NCBI RefSeq assembly: GCF_025751575.1
Contig: NZ_JAOWLA010000011.1
Location: forward strand, 62,001 to 126,000
Length of the DNA: 64,000 nucleotides
Source: Albidovulum sediminicola
Lineage (GTDB): Bacteria > Pseudomonadota > Alphaproteobacteria > Rhodobacterales > Rhodobacteraceae
Direction of reading: 5' to 3'
This document shows positions 16,985 to 26,227 of this stretch, one piece after another. Made by a program: the position numbers and the translations under genes. The stretch's first letter is position 1. The number at the start of each line of letters is the position of its first letter. Below the pieces are notes generated by a model. It was not told the DNA's origin. It saw nothing but the letters and a program-made list of their open reading frames with translations, and did not search any database.

Positions 16985-17688
16985 TACGCGTTCTCCCGCT
17001 TGCGCACGGTGCGCTGTTCGATCCGTTTCTCGTGCGTCCCCGCGATGATCCGGTGGACATAGATCCCCGGCAGGTGGATCGTGTCGGGATCGAGGCTGCC
17101 CAGCGGCACCACTTCCTCGACCTCGACCACGCAGGTCCGCCCGCAGGTCGCCGCCGGCACGTTGAAGTTGCGCGCGGTCTTGCGGAACACCAGGTTGCCC
17201 GAGGGGTCAGCCTTCCACGCCTTCACGATCGACAGGTCCGCCACGATCCCGCGTTCGAGGATATAGGTCTTGCCGTCGAAATCGTGATGTTCCTTGCCCT
17301 CGGCGATGACGGTGCCGACGCCGGTCGCGGTGTAGAAGCCCGGAATGCCCGCGCCGCCGGCCCGCATCCGTTCGGCCAGCGTGCCTTGCGGGTTGAATTC
17401 CAGCTCAAGCTCGCCGCTGAGGTATTGGCGCATGAATTCCGCGTTTTCGCCGACGTAGGAAGAGATCATCTTCTTGACCTGGCGCGTCTCCAGAAGGACG
17501 CCAAGCCCGAACCCGTCCACGCCCGCGTTGTTCGACGCGACCGTCAGGCCCTTGGTCCCGGCGTCGCGGATCGCCGCGATCAGAAGCTCCGGAATGCCGC
17601 ACAGGCCGAAGCCCCCGGCCGCGATCAGCATGCCGTCGAACAGAAGCCCCTCTAGGGCCTCGCTCGCGGAGCCGTATACCTTGTTCAT
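16984..17688 (-). CDS. scoA: 3-oxoacid CoA-transferase subunit A
   Basis: 234 residues from ATG 17688 (GGAGAG just upstream on the minus strand). [20 protein letters not shown] is a typical ScoA N terminus, followed by the glycine-rich [14 protein letters not shown] and [15 protein letters not shown]. It is the CoA-binding partner of ScoB. It lies 78 bases after topA, across a hairpin. An upstream extension to 17745 adds a basic segment that overlaps the hairpin and is not supported. Confidence 0.9.
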
Positions 17689-17707
17689 GGATCTCTCCCC
17701 GAAAATT

Positions 17708-17728
17708 CCACGCCGATTAGTGGCGTGG
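17708..17728 (-). terminator. Hairpin terminator after topA
   Basis: CCACGCC (17708-17714) and GGCGTGG (17722-17728) form a 7-bp stem with a 7-base loop; on the minus strand it is followed by AATTTTC. It lies 38 bases past the topA stop and just before scoA. Confidence 0.6.
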
Positions 17729-17766
17729 CGGGGCGGCGGTGTCAATCGCTGCGGCGCAGCAGCCGG

Positions 17767-20346
17767 TCAGGCGCTCTTTGCCTTTTTCGGCGCTGCCTTC
17801 TTTGCGGCGGCCTTCTTCGGCGCCGCCGTCTTCGGGGCGGCCTTGGTCTTCGGCGCGCGGGCCTTGCCCTTGCCGCCCTTGGCCGCCTTTTCGGCGATCA
17901 GGGCCAGCGCCTCGTCCAGCGTCACGGCCTCCGGCGAGACCTCCTTGGGGAGCGTCGCATTGACCTTGGCCCATTTCACATAAGGACCGTAGCGCCCCGC
18001 CATGACCTGCACCGGCCCGCCATCGGGATGTTCACCCAACTCGCGCAGGGGCGCCGCCGTCGCAGCCCCCCGCCCGCCGCGGGCGGCCTTCTGCGCCAGG
18101 ACCTCCACCGCGCGGTTCATGCCGATGGTGAAGACCTCTTCGACCTCGGGCAGGTTGGCGTAGGTCGTGTTGTGCTTGACGTAAGGCCCGTAGCGGCCGA
18201 TCCCGGCCTCGACCAGCGCGCCGTCGTCGGGATGGGGGCCGATGGCGCGGGGCAGGTCCAGCAGCATCAGCGCGCGTTCCAGCGTCAGGCTGTCGGGCGC
18301 CCAGCCCTTGGGCAGGCTCGCCCGGCCGGGTTTGGGATTGTCCTCCGTCGCCTCGCCGCGCTGGACGTAAGGTCCAAAGCGCCCCGCACGCACGGTGATC
18401 GGGTTGCCATCAGCGTCCTCGCCCAGAGGCTTTCCATCCGGCGTGACCGCCTCTTCCCCGTTCGGGGCCGAGATCGGGCGCGTGTAGCGGCAATTCGGAT
18501 AGTTGGAGCAACCGATGAAAGCCCCGCCAGACCGCGCGGTCTTCAGGTTCAACCGCCCTTCGCCGCAGGTCGGGCAGATGCGCGGGTCGGTGCCATCGGC
18601 CCGCGGCGGGTAAAGATGCGGGGCAAGGAAATCGTCGATCTTTTCCAGAACCTCGCCGATCCGGAGGTCCGCCGTCTCGGCGATCGCGGCGGTGAAATCG
18701 CGCCAGAAGCGCGCCAGCACTTCCTTGTAGTCCCGGTCGCCGGCCGAGATCTCGTCCAGCTCGTTTTCAAGATCGGCGGTGAAATCGTATTCCACATAGC
18801 GGCGGAAGAAGTTCGTCAGGAAGGCCGTCACCAGCCGCCCCTTGTCCTCGGGGAACAGCCGCCCCTTGTCCTTGCGCACATAGTCGCGGTCCTGGATCGT
18901 CGTCACGATCGAGGCATAGGTGGACGGACGCCCGATCCCCAGCTCTTCCATCCGCTTGACCAGCGTGGCCTCGGTATAGCGGGGCGGGGGCTGGGTGAAA
19001 TGCTGCTCGGGCGCCACGGCGCGCTTGTCGGCCGCCTCGCCGCGCATGATCTGCGGCAGGCGGGCCCCGTCCTCGTCGCCGTCGTCGTCGCGCCCTTCGT
19101 CGTAGACCTTGAGGAAGCCGTCGAAAAGCACGACCTGCCCCGTCGCGCGCAGCTCCACCTCTCCGTCGGCGCTGCCGATATCGACCGTGGTCCGTTCCAG
19201 CCGCGCGGCGGCCATCTGGCTGGCAAGCGTGCGCTTCCAGATCAGGTCGTAAAGCCGCTTCTGCTCGCCCTCGGCCTTGAGGCCATCGGGCGACTGCATC
19301 ATGTCGGTGGGCCGGATGCATTCATGCGCTTCCTGCGCATTCTTTGCCTTGTTCTTGTACATGCGCGGGCTGTCGGGCACGTATTCCGCCCCGAAGCGCG
19401 CCTTGATGGCGTCGCGCGCGGCCATCACCGCCTCGGGCGCCATGTCGATCCCGTCGGTCCGCATATAGGTGATGTGCCCCGCCTCGTAGAGGCGCTGCGC
19501 CGCCGCCATGCAGGCCTTGGCCCCCATCCCCAGCTTGCGGCTGGCTTCCTGTTGCAGGGTCGAGGTCATGAAGGGCGGATAGGGGTTGCGCGCGGCGGGC
19601 TTCGCCTCCACCGACTTCACTGTCAGGTCGCGGGACCGGATCGCCTGCACCGCGAGCTCGGCGGCGGTTTCGTTGGCTAGGTCGTAGCGGTCGAGCTTCT
19701 TGCCGCCCAGAACCGTCAGCCGCGCCTGGAACTCCTGGCCGCGGGGCGTCGCGAGCGTGGCCGTCACCGTCCAGTATTCGCGTGCCCGGAAGGCCTCGAT
19801 CTCCAACTCGCGCTCGACGATCAGGCGCAGGCAGACCGACTGCACGCGCCCGGCCGATCGTGCGCCGGGCAGCTTGCGCCAAAGGACCGGCGACAGGTTG
19901 AACCCCACGAGGTAATCGAGCGCCCGGCGCGCGAGGTAAGCCTCCACCAGCTCCATGTCCACGTCACGCGGATGGGCCATCGCCTCGCTCACCGCGGATT
20001 TGGTGATCGCGTTGAAGGTCACGCGGCGAACGGTCTTGCCCTTCTTCAGGCTTGAGGCCAGCGCCTCCTTCAGGTGCCAGGAAATCGCCTCGCCCTCGCG
20101 GTCGGGGTCGGTGGCGAGGATGAGCGTGTCGTCGGATTTGAGGGCCTCGGCGATGGCGCGGACATGCTTGCGGCTGTCCGGCGCCACCTCCCATTTCATG
20201 TCGAATCCGGCGTCAGTATCGACGGAACCGTCCTTGGCCGGCAGGTCGCGGACATGCCCATAAGAGGCCAGGACCGTATAGTCCGGGCCCAGATACTTGT
20301 TGATTGTCTTGGCCTTGGCTGGGGATTCGACGACCACGACGGCCAT
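17767..20346 (-). CDS. topA: DNA topoisomerase I
   Basis: 859 residues from ATG 20346 (MAVVVVESPAKAKTINKYLG is the canonical Toprim start). TDPDREGEAISWH (79-91) is the Mg-binding Toprim motif and Tyr294 in ITYMRTDGIDM is the nucleophile. One four-Cys zinc finger follows (CPTCGEGRL ... GCSNYPNC). The C terminus carries several Topo-C repeats (GRFGPYVQRGE, GRYGPYVKHN, GRYGPYVKWAK) and ends in a Lys/Ala-rich tail of about 45 residues (KAAPKTAAPKKAAAKKAA), a histone-like extension common in alphaproteobacteria. It relaxes negative supercoils. It lies 200 bases after dprA. Confidence 0.97.
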   Translation of the reverse strand: MAVVVVESPAKAKTINKYLGPDYTVLASYGHVRDLPAKDGSVDTDAGFDMKWEVAPDSRKHVRAIAEALKSDDTLILATDPDREGEAISWHLKEALASSLKKGKTVRRVTFNAITKSAVSEAMAHPRDVDMELVEAYLARRALDYLVGFNLSPVLWRKLPGARSAGRVQSVCLRLIVERELEIEAFRAREYWTVTATLATPRGQEFQARLTVLGGKKLDRYDLANETAAELAVQAIRSRDLTVKSVEAKPAARNPYPPFMTSTLQQEASRKLGMGAKACMAAAQRLYEAGHITYMRTDGIDMAPEAVMAARDAIKARFGAEYVPDSPRMYKNKAKNAQEAHECIRPTDMMQSPDGLKAEGEQKRLYDLIWKRTLASQMAAARLERTTVDIGSADGEVELRATGQVVLFDGFLKVYDEGRDDDGDEDGARLPQIMRGEAADKRAVAPEQHFTQPPPRYTEATLVKRMEELGIGRPSTYASIVTTIQDRDYVRKDKGRLFPEDKGRLVTAFLTNFFRRYVEYDFTADLENELDEISAGDRDYKEVLARFWRDFTAAIAETADLRIGEVLEKIDDFLAPHLYPPRADGTDPRICPTCGEGRLNLKTARSGGAFIGCSNYPNCRYTRPISAPNGEEAVTPDGKPLGEDADGNPITVRAGRFGPYVQRGEATEDNPKPGRASLPKGWAPDSLTLERALMLLDLPRAIGPHPDDGALVEAGIGRYGPYVKHNTTYANLPEVEEVFTIGMNRAVEVLAQKAARGGRGAATAAPLRELGEHPDGGPVQVMAGRYGPYVKWAKVNATLPKEVSPEAVTLDEALALIAEKAAKGGKGKARAPKTKAAPKTAAPKKAAAKKAAPKKAKSA

Positions 20347-20546
20347 GACTGCCTCACTCGCATGCTTCTTCGACTTGGGCGCGGAACATGGGGGGCAGGA
20401 CCGGGTAATGTCAATGACCGCGCCACAAACAGCCCTTTCGGATGGGGTTTGAGCCCCGAACCGTTGCCATTTTCCGGGCGCCGCGCCTTCGGCCACGGGG
20501 TGGGTCGAAACGGCCCCGCCGCCAGTTCGCGGACCGAAAACCGATG

Positions 20547-21752
20547 TCACGCCCGCGACAGAAGGCCCCCCGGCGCGCGCTGGATGCGCCCGTCCATTTC
20601 CAGAAGGACAAGCTCCGGCGCGACGACCGCGGCGGACAAAGCCAGGTCGCGGATCAGTTGATCCTCCGAAAGCGGGCTCGGCCCCAAGCGGTCGAGGATG
20701 CGGCGTTGCAGAGGGCCCGCGCCTGCCCCTGCCTCTCGCCCTTCATCACGCGACGCGGGGGGCACCGGGACCGGCCGGGGCGCATCCGCAGCCCCGCCTG
20801 GCGCGCGCCGCGCAGGGGCCGGCCCGGTAGGAAGCGCCTCGGGAAGCGAGGCCAAGGCCGCCAGAACGTCTTCCGCCCCGCGAACGAGCGTCGCGCCATC
20901 CCGGATCAGGGCGTTGCAGCCGGACGCGCGCCCATCGAACGGGTGGCCCGGAACCGCCAGAACCTCGCGCCCCTGGTCGAGCGCGATGCGCGCGGTGATC
21001 AGGCTGCCGGATTTTGCGGCGGCCTCCACCACGATCACGACGCGCGCCAGCCCGGCGATGATCCGGTTGCGCATCGGGAAATGCCGGGCCATCGGCTCCA
21101 GCCCCGGCGGCTGTTCGGACAAGCGCAAGCCCCGGCTCGCTATATCGGCGGCAAGTGTTGCGTTCTCGGCCGGATAGACATGATCGACCCCGCCCGCCAT
21201 GACCGCCACCGTGCCGGTGCCCAGCGCGGCCGCATGCGCCGCCGCGTCGATCCCGCGGGCGAGCCCCGACACGATGACATATCCTTCGGCGCCCAGCCCC
21301 TCCGCCAGCCGCCGCGCCATGCGTATCCCGAGCGACGATGCACCGCGCGCGCCCACGAGCGCGACCATCGGGCGCTCCAGCAGGTCCATGTCGCCCAGCG
21401 CCCAGAGCACAGGCGGCGCATCCGCGATTGTCGCGAGCGCGGCCGGATAGCCGGGCTCCCCCCGGCACAGAAGACGGGCACCGGCAGCCCGGCCGGCCTG
21501 CACCTCCCGAAGGGCCGCAGCCTGCGAACAGGGATCGTAGCGCGCCACGCCCGCGCCGCGCGCGATCCCCGGCAGGGCGGCCAGCGCGGCTTGGGCACTG
21601 CCATGTTCCGCCATCAGCCGGTAAAACGTCGCAACGCCCACACGGTGGGAGCGAATGAGGCGGAGCCACGACAGTCTGTCGTCTTCCGTGGTGGGTGGGG
21701 TGAAGGGGGTGGGGTAAGAAAACAAACCTTGTCCCTCGTGCCTTCGCCTCAT
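20547..21752 (-). CDS. dprA: DNA-processing protein DprA
   Basis: 401 residues from ATG 21752. An N-terminal helical domain (RLSWLRLIRSHRVGVATFYR) is followed by the Rossmann-like DprA core (MVALVGARGASSLGIRMARRL, IVSGLARGIDAAAHAAAL, AGGVDHVYPAEN) and a C-terminal winged helix (LGPSPLSEDQLIRDL). DprA loads RecA on incoming single-stranded DNA. In Rhodobacter capsulatus it is needed to take up gene transfer agent DNA and is CtrA-controlled. A CtrA-like site lies 29-43 bases upstream of this start. A TTG at 21788 would add 12 residues but has no Shine-Dalgarno. Confidence 0.92.
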   Translation of the reverse strand: MRRRHEGQGLFSYPTPFTPPTTEDDRLSWLRLIRSHRVGVATFYRLMAEHGSAQAALAALPGIARGAGVARYDPCSQAAALREVQAGRAAGARLLCRGEPGYPAALATIADAPPVLWALGDMDLLERPMVALVGARGASSLGIRMARRLAEGLGAEGYVIVSGLARGIDAAAHAAALGTGTVAVMAGGVDHVYPAENATLAADIASRGLRLSEQPPGLEPMARHFPMRNRIIAGLARVVIVVEAAAKSGSLITARIALDQGREVLAVPGHPFDGRASGCNALIRDGATLVRGAEDVLAALASLPEALPTGPAPARRAPGGAADAPRPVPVPPASRDEGREAGAGAGPLQRRILDRLGPSPLSEDQLIRDLALSAAVVAPELVLLEMDGRIQRAPGGLLSRA

Positions 21753-21780
21753 TCGCAAGGCCGACAATCCCGCAGCAAGG

Positions 21781-21795
21781 TTAACCAAGGGTTAC
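21781..21795 (-). promoter_or_regulatory. CtrA-like half site upstream of dprA
   Basis: TTAACCAAGGGTTAC is TTAA-N7-TTAC, one mismatch from the CtrA consensus TTAA-N7-TTAA, placed 29-43 bases before the dprA ATG. CtrA control of dprA is established in Rhodobacter capsulatus; here the site is only sequence evidence. Confidence 0.5.
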
Positions 21796-21864
21796 GAATC
21801 GCGGCAGTTTTGGCGTTGGGGGCAGTTTTTGAGACCGGCCGCGTCTTGAAAGGTTGGGGAGAGC

Positions 21865-21943
21865 GCCGGAGGGTAATGTTCTATGGAACCGACCCGCGCG
21901 CCGGAGGCACCAGGAACCGTACACCCTATAACATTCCTCCGGC
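21865..21943. repeat. Imperfect inverted repeat between tldD and dprA
   Basis: GCCGGAGGGTAATGTTCTAT (21865-21884) and ATAACATTCCTCCGGC (21928-21943) are inverted copies with small gaps, flanking 43 bases. The 266-base gap 21753-22018 otherwise holds only the CtrA-like site. The element could fold as a long stem-loop at the 3' end of the tldD transcript or be the remnant of a miniature transposable element. Confidence 0.5.
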
Positions 21944-22018
21944 GGCGCAGCCGCGCGCCCGTCCAGACTTAGACCGCAGGGCTAAACTCCCCGCAAGGCT
22001 GGAAAACCTTACCCTGGG

Positions 22019-23440
22019 TCAGGCCGCCGAGCCGCCCACCGTCAGGCCCCCGATCAAAAGCGTCGGCTGTCCGACCCCGACCGGCACCCATTGCCCGGCC
22101 TTGCCGCAATTCCCGACCCCCGGGTCAAGCTTCATGTCGTTCCCGATCGCCCGGATGTTGCGCATGGCCGTCGCGCCGTCGCCGATCAGGGTCGCGCCCT
22201 TGACCGGAGCGCCGACGACGCCGTTCTTCACCCGGTAGGCCTCGGTGCATGAAAAGACGAACTTGCCGTTGGTGATGTCGACTTGGCCGCCGCCGAAGCC
22301 GACGGCATAGATCCCGTCCTTCACCTCGGCCACGACGGAGCCGGGCTCGGCGTTGCCGCCCAGCATGTAGGTGTTCGTCATCCGCGGCATCGGGATATGT
22401 GCGAAGCCTTCCCGCCGTCCGTTGCCGGTCGTCTTCACGCCCATCAGGCGCGCGTTCTGCCGGTCCTGCATGAAGCCCACCAGGATCCCGTCCTCGATCA
22501 GCACATTCCGGCCCGAAGGTGTGCCCTCGTCGTCGATCGTGATCGATCCGCGCCGGTCGGGGATGGTGCCATCGTCCAGCACCGTGACGCCCGGCGCCGC
22601 AACCCTTTGCCCCATGAGCCCGGCGAAGGCCGAGGTGCCCTTGCGGTTGAAGTCCCCCTCAAGCCCGTGGCCGACCGCCTCGTGCAGCAGCACCCCGGGC
22701 CAGCCGGCCCCAAGCGCCACGTCCATCACGCCGGCGGGCGCGGGCTCCGCGCGCAGGTTGACAAGCGCGATGCGCAGCGCCTCGCGGGCGACCGACTGCC
22801 AATGTTCCGGCACCATCAGCGCCGCCAGCCCCGAGCGCCCGCCGCCGCCATGCCCGCCGCTTTCGCGCCGGCCGTTCTCCTCGACGATGACGGAGACATT
22901 GAGACGGCTCATCGGGCGGATGTCGGAGACCAGCCCACCCTCAGGCCTGAGGATGAAGACCTCTTGCAGCGAGGCCGCGATGGTGGCGGAGACCTGGACC
23001 ACCCGCGGATCGAGCGCGCGGGCGAAGGCGTCGATCTCGCGCAGGGTCTCGACCTTGATCCCGAAGCTCGCGTCGGCCATCGGGTCGGCCTCGGTGTAAA
23101 GCTTGCGGTTGGTGCCCGCCGGCGGCGCGGCCAGGATGCCGCCACCCGAGCCGACCGCCAGCCGCGCGGTTTCCGCCGCGCGCCGCAGCGCCCGCTCAGA
23201 TATCTCGGTCGAATGGGCGTAGCCCGCGACATCGCCGTTCACGGCGCGCAATCCGAACCCTTCGGAGGCATCGTAGCTCGCATTTCTCAGCCGGCCGTCG
23301 TCAAAGACCAGCGCCTCCGACCGGCGCCGTTCGAGAAACAACTCGCCATCCTCGCCCCCTGCCACGGCCTCGCGCAGAATCGCGAGCGCGTTGCCCTCGT
23401 CCAGGTGGGTGTCGAACGGGGAAAATCGGGCATCGTTCAT
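22019..23440 (-). CDS. tldD: Metalloprotease TldD
   Basis: 473 residues. The zinc motif HEAVGHGLEGD (HExxxH) lies in the middle, preceded by GWPGVLLHEA, and the C-terminal half has the usual TldD phrases (GMPRMTNTYMLGG-type: PMPRMTNTYMLGGNAEPG; GGQVDITNGKFVFSCTEAY). With TldE it forms a heterodimeric peptidase that degrades unfolded peptides and matures small modified peptides. TldE is not in this window. In many Rhodobacterales tldD is divergent from coxB, as here. An Fnr-type box lies 21-34 bases before its ATG. Confidence 0.95.
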   Translation of the reverse strand: MNDARFSPFDTHLDEGNALAILREAVAGGEDGELFLERRRSEALVFDDGRLRNASYDASEGFGLRAVNGDVAGYAHSTEISERALRRAAETARLAVGSGGGILAAPPAGTNRKLYTEADPMADASFGIKVETLREIDAFARALDPRVVQVSATIAASLQEVFILRPEGGLVSDIRPMSRLNVSVIVEENGRRESGGHGGGGRSGLAALMVPEHWQSVAREALRIALVNLRAEPAPAGVMDVALGAGWPGVLLHEAVGHGLEGDFNRKGTSAFAGLMGQRVAAPGVTVLDDGTIPDRRGSITIDDEGTPSGRNVLIEDGILVGFMQDRQNARLMGVKTTGNGRREGFAHIPMPRMTNTYMLGGNAEPGSVVAEVKDGIYAVGFGGGQVDITNGKFVFSCTEAYRVKNGVVGAPVKGATLIGDGATAMRNIRAIGNDMKLDPGVGNCGKAGQWVPVGVGQPTLLIGGLTVGGSAA

Positions 23441-23460
23441 GGCAGATCGCTTTCCTGTCC

Positions 23461-23474
23461 TTGATATCGATCAA
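23461..23474. promoter_or_regulatory. Consensus Fnr/FnrL box between tldD and coxB
   Basis: TTGATATCGATCAA is a perfect TTGAT-N4-ATCAA. It lies 143-156 bases upstream of the coxB ATG. A TATGAT -10-like element at 23521-23526 points toward coxB. FnrL/FixK-type regulators adjust aa3 oxidase to oxygen in Rhodobacterales; direction of control here is not visible from the sequence. Confidence 0.75.
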
Positions 23475-23616
23475 AAGCGACGCCGTGCCGCGTTGGTTTC
23501 ACTTGTCGCCTTGCTTCTAATATGATTTTAGGGATCGCGTATACAACCGGCTCGGTCACGGAAAGGACGGGGCCGGAAAGCGGCATGACAAGCCGCGGCA
23601 GGAACGGGAACACGAC

Positions 23617-24480
23617 ATGCGCTTTGCGACCAAACTTTCCGGCCTCGGGGCCGCCATCACCGCAACCCTCTTCGCCGGAGCGGCCCTTGCCCAGGACGGA
23701 ATCACGGGCCTGGAAAGCGTCGGCAAGCCGCACGCGGCCGGAACGGGCTTCCAGCCGGCGGCGACCGAACTGGCGCGCGACCAGCAATGGCTCGACGGGA
23801 TGCTTCTATACCTCTGCATTGCCGTCTCGGCGCTGGTCATGGTGCTTCTGCTCGTCGTGATTCTGCGCTTCAACAGCCGCATGAACCCCAAGCCCGCGAA
23901 ATTCAGCCACAACACCCCGCTGGAGATCGCCTGGACGCTGGTTCCGGTTCTGATCCTCATCATGCTCGGTGCGAACTCGCTGCCCATTCTCTTCAAGCAG
24001 CAGCAGATCCCGCATGGCGACGTGGTCATCAAGGCGACCGGCAACCAGTGGTTCTGGTCCTATGAATATCCGGACGAGGAAATTGCGTTCGACAGCTTCA
24101 TGCTGGCGCGCGAAGACCTGGCCGCGAACGGCTACAGCGACGACGAATACCTTCTGGCGACCGACAACGCGGTTGTGGTGCCTGTCGGCAAGACCGTGGT
24201 CGTGAACGTGACCGCCGCCGATGTGATCCATTCCTGGACCGTGCCGGCCTTCGCCGTCAAGCAGGACGGCGTCCCGGGCCGCATCGCCCGCCTCTGGTTC
24301 AGCGCCGAGCGCGAGGGCGTATTCTTCGGCCAGTGCTCTGAACTCTGCGGCAAGGACCACGCCTACATGCCGATCACCGTCAAGGTCGTCAGCGAAGCCG
24401 CCTATGCCGACTGGCTTGCCCGTACCAAGACCGCGGCACTCGGCACCTCGGCGCCGATCAAGGTAGCCTCGTCCGAGTAA
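23617..24480 (+). CDS. coxB: Cytochrome c oxidase subunit II
   Basis: 287 residues. A signal peptide ([11 protein letters not shown]) is followed by two membrane helices (about 63-85 and 105-122) and the CuA domain: [11 protein letters not shown], then [12 protein letters not shown] with Cys240, Cys244, His248 and Met251 as CuA ligands. [10 protein letters not shown] is the aromatic patch for electron entry. It accepts electrons from cytochrome c in the aa3 oxidase. Subunit I (ctaD) is not in this window, as usual in Rhodobacter and Paracoccus, where it lies elsewhere. Confidence 0.97.
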   Translation: MRFATKLSGLGAAITATLFAGAALAQDGITGLESVGKPHAAGTGFQPAATELARDQQWLDGMLLYLCIAVSALVMVLLLVVILRFNSRMNPKPAKFSHNTPLEIAWTLVPVLILIMLGANSLPILFKQQQIPHGDVVIKATGNQWFWSYEYPDEEIAFDSFMLAREDLAANGYSDDEYLLATDNAVVVPVGKTVVVNVTAADVIHSWTVPAFAVKQDGVPGRIARLWFSAEREGVFFGQCSELCGKDHAYMPITVKVVSEAAYADWLARTKTAALGTSAPIKVASSE

Positions 24481-24492
24481 GGACTTGCGGCT

Positions 24493-24514
24493 GGGCGCGC
24501 CTCCGCGCGCGCCC
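24493..24514 (+). other. GC-rich hairpin between coxB and ctaB
   Basis: GGGCGCGC (24493-24500) and GCGCGCCC (24507-24514) form an 8-bp stem with a 6-base loop in the 51-base gap. No T-run follows, so it is more likely an mRNA stability or partial-termination element that keeps coxB mRNA above ctaB. AGGGGG before the ctaB ATG is intact. Confidence 0.5.
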
Positions 24515-24531
24515 GACCACAGGGGGAAAAG

Positions 24532-25464
24532 ATGAGCGATCTGAGCGCCTATGAACACACGCAGGAGGCGGAGTTTGGCGATTACGTCCAGCTCCTGAAG
24601 CCGCGCGTCATGTCGCTTGTGGTCTTCACGGCGATGGTCGGCCTGATCGTCGCCCCTGTCGCCGTCCATCCCTTCGTCGCCTTCACCTCCATCCTCTTCA
24701 TCGCGCTCGGCGGCGGCGCCTCCGGCGCGCTGAACATGTGGTACGATGCCGACATCGACCGCGTGATGCGCCGCACCCGCAGCCGGCCCATTCCGGCAGG
24801 CCGCGTGACCGAGGGCGAGGCTCTGGCCTTCGGCCTCGCGCTGTCCGCGATCTCGGTCCTGATGCTTGGCCTGGCCGCGAACTGGTTCGCGGGCGCGTTC
24901 CTCGCCTTCACCATCTTCTTCTACGCGGTCGTCTATACGATGTGGCTGAAGCGCTCGACGCCGCAGAACATCGTGATCGGCGGCGCGGCGGGGGCCTTCC
25001 CGCCGATGATCGGCTGGGCTGTCGCCACGGGCGGTGTCTCGGTCGAATCCGTGCTGATGTTCCTGCTGGTCTTCATGTGGACGCCGCCCCATTTCTGGGC
25101 GCTGGCGCTGTTCATGAAGGACGACTACTCCAACGCCCGCGTGCCGATGCTGACCGTCACCCATGGCCGCCCGGCCACGCGCAAGCACATCTTCGCCTAC
25201 ACGATCCTGCTGGCGCCCTGCGCGCTCGCGCTGGCGCTGTCCTCCATCGGCGGACCGGTGACGCTGGCGGCGGCGATCGTTCTGAACGCGCTCTTCATCC
25301 TCGGCGCGTTCCGCATCCTGCGGCGGAGCGAAGAGGCCGCACAGGCCGACGGTTACAAGGCCGAGAAAAGCTTCTTCAAGCTCTCGCTCGCCTATCTCTT
25401 CCTGCATTTCGGCGCGCTTCTGGTCGAGGCCAGCCTGACGCCCTTCGGGCTGGGGGGCTGGTGA
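24532..25464 (+). CDS. ctaB: Protoheme IX farnesyltransferase
   Basis: 310 residues, UbiA superfamily with about nine membrane helices. Asp-rich motif [20 protein letters not shown] and the second loop [20 protein letters not shown] are diagnostic of heme O synthase. It farnesylates heme b on the way to heme a for the oxidase. Its stop overlaps the start of the following 55-codon gene (TGATG), so translation is coupled. Confidence 0.96.
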   Translation: MSDLSAYEHTQEAEFGDYVQLLKPRVMSLVVFTAMVGLIVAPVAVHPFVAFTSILFIALGGGASGALNMWYDADIDRVMRRTRSRPIPAGRVTEGEALAFGLALSAISVLMLGLAANWFAGAFLAFTIFFYAVVYTMWLKRSTPQNIVIGGAAGAFPPMIGWAVATGGVSVESVLMFLLVFMWTPPHFWALALFMKDDYSNARVPMLTVTHGRPATRKHIFAYTILLAPCALALALSSIGGPVTLAAAIVLNALFILGAFRILRRSEEAAQADGYKAEKSFFKLSLAYLFLHFGALLVEASLTPFGLGGW

Positions 25465-25631
25465 TGGCCATTCAACCCGAACACGAGCTTCACCGCCGCC
25501 GCTGGGGCCGCAACCTGGGCCTGGGCCTGGTGCTGGGCGCCTTTGTCGTGCTGGTCTTCGGCCTGACGATCGTCAAGGTTTCGCGCCAGGATGAAAACGG
25601 CAATCCGCCGCGCGCGGAGGCGAGCCAATGA
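25464..25631 (+). CDS. Small single-helix membrane protein of the cox operon (CoxF-like)
   Basis: 55 residues: a polar, basic N terminus ([14 protein letters not shown]), one membrane helix ([20 protein letters not shown]) and a short polar C terminus. It overlaps ctaB by one base and ctaG by four (ATGA), so it is certainly translated as part of the operon. The same small gene sits between ctaB and ctaG in many alphaproteobacteria and is thought to help oxidase assembly. No biochemical role can be read from sequence. Confidence 0.75.
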   Translation: MAIQPEHELHRRRWGRNLGLGLVLGAFVVLVFGLTIVKVSRQDENGNPPRAEASQ

Positions 25632-26206
25632 AGCGTCTTGAGGGGAACAACCGCACGGCCGCCATGCTGGTCGGTGTGATCGTGACCATGGGGGCGCTGG
25701 CTTGGGCGGCGGTACCGTTCTACAGCTGGTTCTGTCAGGTCACGGGCTACGGCGGCACCCCCAGCATCCGCGAGGCCGGGGCTGACCGGGTGCTCGACCA
25801 GACCATCAACGTACGTTTCGATGCGAACACCGCGCAGGGGATGGGCTGGGAATTCCGCCCGCTCCAGAACGAGATGACGCTGCGGATCGGCGAAACCGGC
25901 ATGGCCTTCTATGAGGCCTACAACCCGACGGACCATGCGATCGCGGGCCAGGCGAGCTACAACGTGGCGCCCGACCTTGCGGGCTACTACTTTTCCAAAA
26001 TCCAGTGCTTCTGCTTTACCGAGCAGGTGCTGCAACCGGGGGAGCGGGTGAAGATGCCGGTCATCTTCTTCGTCGACCCGGATATCGTGACGGACAGCGA
26101 TGCCAACGGGATCCGTGACATAACTCTCTCGTATACGTTCTTCGAAATCGACCTGCCCAAGGCTCAGGCGGCCCTTCCGCCCGCCGAAGGGCCAAACTAT
26201 AACTGA
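25628..26206 (+). CDS. ctaG: Cytochrome c oxidase assembly protein CtaG (Cox11)
   Basis: 192 residues. One N-terminal membrane helix ([20 protein letters not shown]) is followed by an Ig-like periplasmic domain. Cys127 and Cys129 in QCFCFTEQ bind Cu(I), and Cys36 follows the helix in [13 protein letters not shown]. It inserts copper into the CuB site of subunit I. The four-base overlap with the CoxF-like gene and the 21-base gap to ctaE place it in the oxidase operon. Confidence 0.96.
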   Translation: MKRLEGNNRTAAMLVGVIVTMGALAWAAVPFYSWFCQVTGYGGTPSIREAGADRVLDQTINVRFDANTAQGMGWEFRPLQNEMTLRIGETGMAFYEAYNPTDHAIAGQASYNVAPDLAGYYFSKIQCFCFTEQVLQPGERVKMPVIFFVDPDIVTDSDANGIRDITLSYTFFEIDLPKAQAALPPAEGPNYN

Positions 26207-26227
26207 GGCCAAATCAGGGAAACCGAC

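Noticed and set aside
17725-19680. A 651-codon open frame on the plus strand opposite topA
   Set aside because: Composition is that of an antisense shadow of a high-GC gene (Arg/His/Gly-rich, no motifs), and topA on the other strand is certain.
20430-20475. tRNA-like GGTTCGGGGCTCAAACCCC segment between topA and dprA
   Set aside because: Only a short hairpin; no acceptor, D or anticodon arms are present on either strand.
20442-22238. A 598-codon plus-strand frame covering the dprA region
   Set aside because: Antisense shadow; crosses intergenic DNA and lacks protein-like motifs.
23437-23787. Minus-strand 116-codon frame overlapping coxB
   Set aside because: Opposite-strand shadow of the coxB start and intergenic region; no motifs.
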